Assembly (NCBI GenBank): GCA_945902805.1
Contig: CAMDMZ010000011.1
Span: forward strand, 46,266-110,265
DNA from: Propionivibrio dicarboxylicus
GTDB lineage: Bacteria; Pseudomonadota; Gammaproteobacteria; Burkholderiales; Rhodocyclaceae
Direction: 5' to 3'
Length of the DNA: 64,000 bases
The notes beneath the pieces were generated by a model. It made no database searches. It was not told the origin of the DNA and saw only the letters and a program-made list of their open reading frames with translations. This document shows, piece by piece, positions 1 to 6,461 of the stretch (the first letter of the stretch is position 1; every line of letters begins with the position of its first letter). Position numbers and translations under genes: made by a program.

Positions 1-1
1 G

Positions 2-1906
2 ACCTATTCGCCCGATGCAACGGAAGGCTTCATTCTCACGCCGAAAGGCGAGATCAACCTGATGAGCAATGCTTCTGGCGAACTCTATCAGTTCAATCCG
101 GGTGCCGCCGGCTACAAGAACATGACTGGGGACGGGGAGTCATGTGCCGCGATTCCAGCAACAGCCGGGATGCAGATGTTCTCCGCTGCCGCCGCAGCTA
201 CCGCGACTACGGGCACACCCTCTGCCATTACTGCGACGACAGCCAAGGCAGCCGCAACGGCGACCCAAACCGTGGATTTGCTGGTTCTTTACAGCCCCGG
301 GATGCTCTCCGTATATGGCAGCGCCGACAAAGTGGCCACACGCGTTGATGCCTTGATCGCCGCTGCAAATCAGGCCTATGTAGCCGGTGGATTGGCGTAT
401 CAAGTACGGCGGGTTGGCCTTGAGATGGTCAGCGTTGACGACAAGACCTCGAACGACAGTCTCCTGAATCAAATGAAGGCACGTACCGGGGCATTTGCGA
501 CGATGGGCTCGCGGCGTGATCAGTTAGGTGCTGACTTGGTGACCGTGATTCGTCCGCTTTACGCACAGGTGCAAGGGAGTTGTGGCGTCGGCTATGTCTC
601 CGGTTACGGCGGGTCCAATGTCAGCCAATATGCGGACTACGGATTGTCGGTGCTGGGCGACGGCAATGATCGCACTGGCCAGAATTACTATTGCGACCCG
701 CTAACCATGACTCACGAACTCGGTCACAACATGGGACTCATGCATGACCGCAGCACCGTAGCGCAGCAGGGCGGTGGTGTTGGTGTAACGCCTTACGCTT
801 TTGGTTTTGCCGTGGCCGGGCGGTGGGGAACGATCATGAGCTACACCTCGCCACGTCAAATCAAATTTTCCAATCCGGACGACTACACCTGTGGCACCAA
901 AGAGCGTTGCGGTGTACCGGAAAGCAGCCCGACCAGTGCCAATAACGTCAAGGCTTTGGCACAAAGCATGCCCTTGGTTGCGGGTTTTCGACCCAGTGCT
1001 GGAGCAGCGCAGACCTATAGCGTCACTGGTGTAGTGACGCTGAATGGAACGCCGACGGCCGGCGTGGCGATCACTGCCAGTGGAGTGACGGCGAGTTCGG
1101 GTACCGCCAATGCCTCCCTGGTCGCCTGCCAGTCGTCAGGAAGCACGGGCGTTTTTTCCTGCTCGGCGCCAGCCGGGTATTCCTTCACCTTGAGCCCAAG
1201 CTACCCGTCAGCACCAGCAGGAACGGCTATCACCTGGACTCCGGCCTCGGCGACCATCAGCGCAATCGCAGCCAACAAGACGAGCAATTTCAGTGGAACA
1301 TCGAAGACCACCGTCGTCTCCTATTCCGTGGGTGGCGCGGTCAGTATCGATGGCAAGGTGGCCAGTGGCGTCAGCTTCAAGGTTGCCGTACCTGCGGGCA
1401 GCGATGCGTCGAAGGTCTCCTGCACCAACAGTACGTCGACGGGACAGTATTCGTGCAAGGCGCCCGCCGGGTATAGCTTCACCCTCACCCCCGTCTATTC
1501 GGGAGCACCCGTCGGAAGTACGCTGACCTGGGCTCCAGCGAATGTCACGGTTAGCAAATTGAGCGCGAATCAGGTCCAGAATTTCACCGGCAAGCTGACT
1601 GTGCCACAGGTCGCGACGGCGACCACGTACGTACTCTCGATTTCCATCTCGGTGAATGGCCAGAAGACGTTCAGTATTCCCTTCTCTGTGCAATTGGCGG
1701 CAGCTAACGATCCGTCGAAATTCTCTTGCGTGGCCGCCGCCAATACGACGATCGAGTGCCGCATGCCCAAGAGCTATTCGCCCAAAGTTGCAATGCCGAC
1801 CAGTGTGACCATGAACGGCAAGCGGGTCACCTTTGTGCCAACCTCAATGGCCGTCAATAGTATCGCCGCCAATACCAGCTTTGCCTTTGTAGGTACGGCA
1901 AAGTAG
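2..1906 (+). CDS. Secreted reprolysin-like zinc metalloprotease, 5' partial
   Basis: The reading frame is open to the left edge of the window, so the start and any signal peptide lie outside it. A zincin active site is clear: HELGHNMGLMHD (first His near nt 713) is followed about 45 residues later by a Met-turn, IMSYTSP. This is the HExxHxxGxxHD signature of M12B/reprolysin-like metallopeptidases. From about nt 1015 to the stop there are three divergent copies of a beta-rich module of about 90 residues. Copies one and two share a Cys pair and the motif APAGYSFTL; copy three is the most degraded. Such C-terminal modules usually act in cell-surface or substrate binding. It is probably exported and extracellular. 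Family assignment is solid; the substrate is unknown. Confidence 0.85.
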   Translation, partial: TYSPDATEGFILTPKGEINLMSNASGELYQFNPGAAGYKNMTGDGESCAAIPATAGMQMFSAAAAATATTGTPSAITATTAKAAATATQTVDLLVLYSPGMLSVYGSADKVATRVDALIAAANQAYVAGGLAYQVRRVGLEMVSVDDKTSNDSLLNQMKARTGAFATMGSRRDQLGADLVTVIRPLYAQVQGSCGVGYVSGYGGSNVSQYADYGLSVLGDGNDRTGQNYYCDPLTMTHELGHNMGLMHDRSTVAQQGGGVGVTPYAFGFAVAGRWGTIMSYTSPRQIKFSNPDDYTCGTKERCGVPESSPTSANNVKALAQSMPLVAGFRPSAGAAQTYSVTGVVTLNGTPTAGVAITASGVTASSGTANASLVACQSSGSTGVFSCSAPAGYSFTLSPSYPSAPAGTAITWTPASATISAIAANKTSNFSGTSKTTVVSYSVGGAVSIDGKVASGVSFKVAVPAGSDASKVSCTNSTSTGQYSCKAPAGYSFTLTPVYSGAPVGSTLTWAPANVTVSKLSANQVQNFTGKLTVPQVATATTYVLSISISVNGQKTFSIPFSVQLAAANDPSKFSCVAAANTTIECRMPKSYSPKVAMPTSVTMNGKRVTFVPTSMAVNSIAANTSFAFVGTAK

Positions 1907-1927
1907 TCGACTTGAACCGTTGATCAC

Positions 1928-1950
1928 GGCGTCCGGGACCTCCGGACGCC
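1928..1950 (+). terminator. Perfect hairpin after the metalloprotease gene
   Basis: GGCGTCCGG and CCGGACGCC form a perfect 9-bp stem around a 5-nt loop, 22 nt after the stop codon at 1906. No T-run follows, so this could be a Rho-assisted terminator or an mRNA 3'-end stabiliser rather than a classical intrinsic terminator. Confidence 0.45.
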
Positions 1951-2053
1951 GAACCACCCCCAACCCACCACTTGCAAGCAAAGGAAAGCCCGCAGGCATA
2001 CAATCCTCAACAAATTTCCAACCGGATACGCCAACAGGCGAAGGAAGCAAATC

Positions 2054-4297
2054 GTGACCATCCGAAAACTGCTCGTCACTCCCGGCGTCCATTACGTTGA
2101 GATTCCCGAGGCGGGAATCCAGATCCTGTGCGGCGCGCCCGGTGACAGCGTCAAGCACTTGCTGCGGCGCGGCATCATCCAGTCGCATGAGCAGGCCGGT
2201 GTGGGTTACGAAAATGGTCCTAACGCCATCCTGCTGTCGGATTCCATGATCCAGAATGGTCACCTGTGCAACCTGGCCGAGTTCCCCATCCTGCAGATGC
2301 TCTATCGGCAGGGCATGCTGGTACCCAAGCATCCCAACAATACTGGGCGCATGCCCAAGTTGATCGGTACGCCGGAACAACTCGCGGCACAGTTGCGTTA
2401 CATCCATCGCGGCAACTATGGTCTGATCTCTGCGGCCGAGATGGTCGCTGCCGGTGCCAGCGAGGCCGAGGCAGACGAGCGCATGAGGCTCAAATTGAAG
2501 TTTGCCTTCGGCGAGATTGTGCGACCGGAGGAATTCATGGAATGTCACGCATTAACGACGGAGGCCATCGATATTGGTTCCGGCGTGATGATCGAGCGTC
2601 TGGCGCATAACCTGTTCGAGATTCGTCATGGTGGCGACAGTGTTCAGGTCGACCTCAATCTCGAGCGGCACGAGACCTACCCGTGCCCCTATCCGCTGAC
2701 CCACGTTTCCGTTGATCGGCATTACTTTGCCGTGGTCCATTCCGGCGATGGCGACGGCTGGGATTTCAACCGCCCGGCGATGGCCAGCGTGCTGATTCAT
2801 CAAGGCCGCGTCTACTTGGTCGATGCCGGTCCGAACAGTCATTACAGCCTGGATGCACTCGGGATCGGACGCAAGGAAGTCGTCGGTATCTTTCACACTC
2901 ATTGCCACGACGACCATTTCGCCGGTTTGACCACACTCTTGCAGCGCGATCAACCGCTGGAGTATTACGCGACGCCGTTGGTGCGGGCGTCGGTGACGCG
3001 CAAATTCTGCGCGCTATTGTCGATTCCCGAAAGCGAGTTCGCACGCTATTTCGAGGTCCATGACTTGGTTGAAGACGAGTGGAACGACATCATGGGCCTT
3101 GAAGTGAAACCGGTCTCGTCGCCGCATCCGGTGGAAACCTCGATCTTCACCTTCCGCGTGCTGTGGGAAGGCGGCTATCGCACCTATGCCCACCTCGCCG
3201 ACATCGCCTCGTTCGATGTCCTCGATGCGATGCAAACTACCGACCGCGTGGCGCCGGGCTTGTCACCATCCGCCGTGGCGTCGGTGAAAACCGCCTATCT
3301 GGAACCGGCCGATCTGAAGAAGATCGATATTGGCGGCAACATGATCCATGGTGATGCCAAAGATTTTGCCAATGATCCATCGCGCCGACTGCTGTTAGCA
3401 CATACCGCGCGTCCCTTGAGTGACGACGAGCGCCGTATTGGTTCCGGGGCGCCCTTTGGCACGCTGGATGTGCTGATTCCCGGGCAGCAGAATTTCCTGC
3501 TGCGCGACGCCAGCGAATTTCTCCAGAGCTATTTTCCGACGGTCTCGGATGAGCGCCTGCACATGTTGCTCAACAACCGGATCGTCACCTTCAATCCGGA
3601 AACCATCATCATTCCGGCCGGTCGTGTGCCCGCCGAGATCTACCTGATCCTGGCCGGCAAGGTCGAAATGCTGATGCGCGAAATGCCGACCACGCACTTT
3701 CTCTTTAGCGGTTCGCTGATCGCGGAAGCGGCGGCGTTGAACGATTGCGAGAGTGAAGAAACCTATCGTTCCGCCGGTTTCGTCCAGGCCTTGCGTCTGC
3801 CGGTCGATCTTTACCGTCACTTCGTCGAGCGTTTCCATTCCAGTTTTGAGTTGCTGGAGATTCGCAAGATCGAGCGCCGCCTGCGCCACACCTATCTGTT
3901 TAGCGATGCCGTCACCAGCATCACGTTGCACCATCTGGCCACGGTATGCCGCATCACCAGTCTCCATCCGGGCCAACGTTTCGTTGCTGCGCCCGATTGT
4001 GTCCATCTCGTGGCGCGGGGGCGGATTGCGCTTGGTGATGACGAGAAAGCACCCGTGCGAGGCAAGGACGAGTGCTGGGGCGCAGATGTCCTGTTCCAGT
4101 CGATGGCAGAAGGCCTGCCACCGAAGGAGGCTGCCCTCGACACCGCCCCGGTGGTCATAGCGCTCGATGGTAGCGAAGTGTTCTCGTTGCCGCTTGATGT
4201 CGTGGCCAGAATTCCAGTGGTGCGTTGGAAGCTCTTTGAAGCGTTCCGCAATGCCCATCCTTACGCCGCACCAAGGTATCGCGGCAGCGCGCGTTAG
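2054..4297 (+). CDS. Metallo-beta-lactamase-fold hydrolase with C-terminal cyclic-nucleotide-binding domain
   Basis: A 747-residue protein starting at GTG, preceded by a purine-rich GAAGGAAG. Residues about 1-220 are an N-terminal region I do not recognise. A metallo-beta-lactamase domain follows, with the metal motif HTHCHDDHFAG near residue 281 and later acidic and His residues (GGNMIHGDAKDF). Residues about 505-610 resemble a cNMP-binding (CAP-like) beta-roll: NRIVTFNPETIIIPAGRVP, then EIYLILAGKVEML. The architecture suggests a hydrolase whose activity is gated by a cyclic nucleotide; a cyclic-nucleotide phosphodiesterase is an inference from the fold combination only. No membrane segments are seen. 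It is monocistronic, and the 451 bp after it hold the promoter region of the next operon. Confidence 0.75.
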   Translation: MTIRKLLVTPGVHYVEIPEAGIQILCGAPGDSVKHLLRRGIIQSHEQAGVGYENGPNAILLSDSMIQNGHLCNLAEFPILQMLYRQGMLVPKHPNNTGRMPKLIGTPEQLAAQLRYIHRGNYGLISAAEMVAAGASEAEADERMRLKLKFAFGEIVRPEEFMECHALTTEAIDIGSGVMIERLAHNLFEIRHGGDSVQVDLNLERHETYPCPYPLTHVSVDRHYFAVVHSGDGDGWDFNRPAMASVLIHQGRVYLVDAGPNSHYSLDALGIGRKEVVGIFHTHCHDDHFAGLTTLLQRDQPLEYYATPLVRASVTRKFCALLSIPESEFARYFEVHDLVEDEWNDIMGLEVKPVSSPHPVETSIFTFRVLWEGGYRTYAHLADIASFDVLDAMQTTDRVAPGLSPSAVASVKTAYLEPADLKKIDIGGNMIHGDAKDFANDPSRRLLLAHTARPLSDDERRIGSGAPFGTLDVLIPGQQNFLLRDASEFLQSYFPTVSDERLHMLLNNRIVTFNPETIIIPAGRVPAEIYLILAGKVEMLMREMPTTHFLFSGSLIAEAAALNDCESEETYRSAGFVQALRLPVDLYRHFVERFHSSFELLEIRKIERRLRHTYLFSDAVTSITLHHLATVCRITSLHPGQRFVAAPDCVHLVARGRIALGDDEKAPVRGKDECWGADVLFQSMAEGLPPKEAALDTAPVVIALDGSEVFSLPLDVVARIPVVRWKLFEAFRNAHPYAAPRYRGSAR

Positions 4298-4423
4298 ATT
4301 TCGCGGTCCCCGATCAGGTTCGGGGCATTTCCTCCCGCCGGCGACGATCTTCAGGTCTGTAACGGGCCGAAATCTACGAAGGTCTTGTCCAATCCCGATT
4401 TCTTTTGATCGAGCCATTTGCTG

Positions 4424-4448
4424 AAAAGTCGGTGCTGGCAAGACGGCG
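4424..4448 (+). repeat. Dispersed 25-bp repeat, copy 1 (intergenic, with hairpin arm)
   Basis: Matches the consensus head AAAAGTCGGTGCTGG and tail ACGGCG, with CAAG in the variable middle. Directly after it CGTCTTG pairs with CAAGACG inside the repeat (7-bp stem, 8-nt loop), so this copy sits in a hairpin. It lies about 125 bp after the stop codon of the preceding gene. Confidence 0.85.
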
Positions 4449-4482
4449 TGGCGCGTCTTGGGAATGGATGATTTCCATTCGG

Positions 4483-4562
4483 TGACATTTTGGCATGTGC
4501 CCATTCCCTGTCATTGACTGGGAATTCAATGAATTGCCAGTATTTGACATGCCAGGATGTCA
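4483..4562. promoter_or_regulatory. Two TGACAT-N6-ATGTCA-like dyads, candidate activator sites
   Basis: Site A (4483-4500) is TGACAT, six bases, ATGTGC. Site B (4545-4562) is TGACAT, six bases, ATGTCA, a perfect dyad. Their centres are 62 bp apart, close to six helical turns, and they lie about 80-160 bp upstream of the sigma-54-like promoter. That is where enhancer-binding proteins usually bind. The NtrC-type regulator at 15794 is the obvious candidate ligand, by inference. Confidence 0.45.
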
Positions 4563-4640
4563 GTTCAACGGAAAATCACTAGTTTTCAAAGAATCAAAGT
4601 TCCCCTTTAAAAACAACAGGTAACTTGATTTCATTGATGG

Positions 4641-4656
4641 TGGCATGGGGTGTGCT
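4641..4656 (+). promoter_or_regulatory. Candidate sigma-54 (-24/-12) promoter
   Basis: TGGCATGGGGTGTGCT has the invariant GG and GC dinucleotides separated by exactly 10 bases and differs from the TGGCACG-N4-TTGCW consensus at two positions. Transcription would start near 4668, about 80 nt before the start codon at 4749. The NtrC-type activator gene at the far end of this locus supports it. Confidence 0.5.
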
Positions 4657-4748
4657 AATGAATGCTTGAACACGCCGTTCTAGCGGTTTGTTTCCAAGTC
4701 TTGCATTTAGCGGGGCATCAACCACCATCTCACTTCGAAGGAGATTTT

Positions 4749-5201
4749 ATGAAATCCAAGTTCATCGTTATCGCTTCCGTTCTTTCCATGGGTATCGCTG
4801 GTGCTGCAGTTGCTGCTGACCAGAAGGGTATGTCGGGCATGAGTGGCATGGAAGGTCAGAAGGGCATGTCGGGCATGAGTGGCATGGAAGGTCAGAAGGG
4901 TATGTCGGGCATGAGCGGCATGGAAGGTCAGAAAGGTATGTCTGGCATGTCCGGTATGTCGGGCATGGAAGGCAAGAAGCAGAAGGGTATGTCGGGGATG
5001 AGCGGCATGGAAGGTCAGAAGGGTATGTCTGGCATGTCCGGTATGTCTGGCATGGAAGGCAAGAAGCAGAAGGGCATGTCGGGGATGAGCGGCATGGAAG
5101 GTCAGAAGGGCATGTCCGGTATGTCGGGCATGAGCGGCATGGAAGGTCAGAAGGGTATGTCTGGCATGTCGGGGATGAGCGGCATGGAAGGCAAGAAGTA
5201 A
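4749..5201 (+). CDS. Secreted methionine-rich repeat protein
   Basis: A 150-residue precursor. The ATG at 4749 follows a strong ribosome site (GAAGGAGATTTT) and opens a typical Sec signal peptide of about 23 residues ending AVAA; an earlier in-frame start at 4662 has no such support. The mature protein is almost entirely nine tandem units of the form KGMSGMSGMEGQ, some extended by an extra SGM or ending in GKK. Roughly a quarter of the residues are Met, and Cys, His and aromatics are absent. The DNA repeats are near-identical 36-51 bp units, so copy number could vary between strains. It leads a molybdoenzyme/cytochrome operon. Periplasmic Met-rich peptides are known as sacrificial oxidant scavengers (MrpX of Azospira) or Cu(I) ligands; either role here is inference. 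Confidence 0.85.
   Translation: MKSKFIVIASVLSMGIAGAAVAADQKGMSGMSGMEGQKGMSGMSGMEGQKGMSGMSGMEGQKGMSGMSGMSGMEGKKQKGMSGMSGMEGQKGMSGMSGMSGMEGKKQKGMSGMSGMEGQKGMSGMSGMSGMEGQKGMSGMSGMSGMEGKK
4826..5199 (+). repeat. Tandem coding repeat, nine 36-51 bp units
   Basis: Nine consecutive units encode GMSGM-rich blocks. Units are 12 residues long, or 15-17 when an additional SGM or KKQ is present. Codon choices are nearly the same between units, which points to recent expansion by slippage or unequal exchange. Confidence 0.9.
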
Positions 5202-5217
5202 CCCTTCAGCAATCCGG

Positions 5218-5249
5218 CGGATGGGGGATTCGTCTCCCATCCGTTTTCT
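5218..5249 (+). terminator. Strong intrinsic terminator with TTCG tetraloop
   Basis: CGGATGGG...CCCATCCG extends inward through a G-T pair and GA/TC to an 11-bp stem capped by TTCG, followed at once by TTTTCT. It begins 17 nt after the stop of the methionine-rich gene and ends 20 nt before the next start codon. It probably makes the repeat protein a separate abundant transcript, with readthrough for the downstream respiratory genes. Confidence 0.85.
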
Positions 5250-5268
5250 GCTTCCACTTACATTCATC

Positions 5269-5607
5269 ATGAAAACACAGCGACAAAGCTTCGCGCTGGT
5301 ACTGATTGCACTGGCGGTCCAATACGATGCGGGCACGGTACAGGCGGCTTCTTCCTATTCCTATCCGGTGGCCGGTCTGGCACCTTATCAGCGACCGGTG
5401 AATGCGCCAACCCTGACGGCAAATCTGGTAGCGGACGCCAAGCAGGCGTTGCACGGCGTTTCGTCGCCGATTCCGGAGAGTCTGAAGTTTCTCAATGACC
5501 AGGGCGGTTGGTTCAATCCATTTACGCGTCCGGGCATGACAGGCCCCTACGATCTGCGCGGATGGCACACGGCCCCGGTTTCACTTCCTGCGGCAGACAA
5601 AAAATGA
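5269..5607 (+). CDS. Small secreted protein of unknown function
   Basis: 112 residues. The start at 5269 is chosen because the alternative at 5221 lies inside the terminator stem and would spoil the signal peptide. Residues 1-26 form a Sec signal peptide ending TVQA. The mature part is about 86 residues, rich in Pro, Tyr and Gly (SYSYPVAGLAPYQRPV near the N-terminus), with no Cys and no haem site. Its stop overlaps the start of the pentahaem lipoprotein by ATGA, so the two are translationally coupled and it probably works with that cytochrome in the periplasm. I do not recognise a family. The ribosome site is weak. Confidence 0.65.
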   Translation: MKTQRQSFALVLIALAVQYDAGTVQAASSYSYPVAGLAPYQRPVNAPTLTANLVADAKQALHGVSSPIPESLKFLNDQGGWFNPFTRPGMTGPYDLRGWHTAPVSLPAADKK

Positions 5608-6461
5608 ACAAACGGTTTGCGATCCTGAGGGTTGTCACGGCCGCATGGATATCCCTCGTTGTGCTTCTGGCTGGCTGTGGCAAACCAGGCACTCCGGAAC
5701 AACAGGCACAAGAGGACATGGACAGCAAGAGTCATCTGCGTGCCAGCTATGATCCAATCCACTTCAAGCCGGCCATTCTGAGCGCCAGCAACGAGCAGTG
5801 TCTCGCCTGCCATCGTGAAGCACTCGAAGACCGTGTCCGGCCCGCGTCGCCGGCCGGCGTCAAGGCCGTGGATACACGGGCCTGGTACCAGCAGGTCTCC
5901 ACCTATCAGGGGGAGCAGGACACCTTCCATCGTCGTCATCTTGCAACGCCAATGGCCAAGGAGTTGATGAGCCTACAGTGCAATACCTGTCACGAAGGCC
6001 ACGACCCGCGCGAAGAGGCACCTGGCAGTTCGGCAACTGGAGCGGCGCAGGACGATCGTGGCTTCACACTGCGCAAGCAGGTAAATCCGGAAACCACCTG
6101 CCTTAAGTGTCATGGCCAGTTTCCAGGCTGGGAACTGATGCGCTTGCCCGGCACATGGGACGAGGTCAAACACTTCTTCAAGAACGATTGCCTGGCGTGC
6201 CACGTTTCGACACGCACGCAGCGGCATCTAGTCAACTACCTGAAAGCCGATGCCATCGAAGTGGCAGCAATGAAGGCGATGGAGTCCGGTAACAGCGCAG
6301 ACGTCTGCATGGGCTGCCATGGTGGCCGAGCCTGGTATCGCATTCCCTACCCGTATGCCCGCAATCCCTGGCCCGAAATGCCGGAAGGTACGCCCGACTG
6401 GGCCAAGGACCGGCCGACGCATTCCGATCCGCGATTCACCAAAACCGAGCCGAAATCATGA
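5604..6461 (+). CDS. Pentahaem c-type cytochrome lipoprotein
   Basis: 285 residues. The start at 5604 (ATGA overlap with the preceding gene) gives a lipoprotein signal with lipobox LAGC near residue 24. Five CXXCH haem-attachment sites follow: CLACH, CNTCH, CLKCH, CLACH and CMGCH. No membrane helix follows the lipobox, so it should be anchored by lipid on the periplasmic side. The spacing resembles DmsE/NrfB-like multihaem electron carriers, but I cannot assign a named family. It overlaps the molybdoenzyme start by 4 nt, which suggests it passes electrons to or from that enzyme. Confidence 0.85.
   Translation: MNKRFAILRVVTAAWISLVVLLAGCGKPGTPEQQAQEDMDSKSHLRASYDPIHFKPAILSASNEQCLACHREALEDRVRPASPAGVKAVDTRAWYQQVSTYQGEQDTFHRRHLATPMAKELMSLQCNTCHEGHDPREEAPGSSATGAAQDDRGFTLRKQVNPETTCLKCHGQFPGWELMRLPGTWDEVKHFFKNDCLACHVSTRTQRHLVNYLKADAIEVAAMKAMESGNSADVCMGCHGGRAWYRIPYPYARNPWPEMPEGTPDWAKDRPTHSDPRFTKTEPKS

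Larger units (their letters stand above)
4298..4748 (+). promoter_or_regulatory. Intergenic control region upstream of the methionine-rich/molybdoenzyme operon
   Basis: These 451 bp carry no convincing gene. They hold dispersed-repeat copy 1, two TGACAT-N6-ATGTCA-like dyads, another inverted repeat (CATTGA-N8-TCAATG around 4513-4532), and a sigma-54-like promoter; the main sites are listed separately. The stretch is AT-richer than the flanking genes, as expected for a promoter region. Confidence 0.6.

Noticed and set aside
646..667. Repeat-like string GTCGGTGCTGGGCGACGGC in the metalloprotease gene
   Set aside because: It resembles the 25-bp repeat but lacks the AAAA head and has a deletion; it fits ordinary coding of SVLGDG, so it was not counted.
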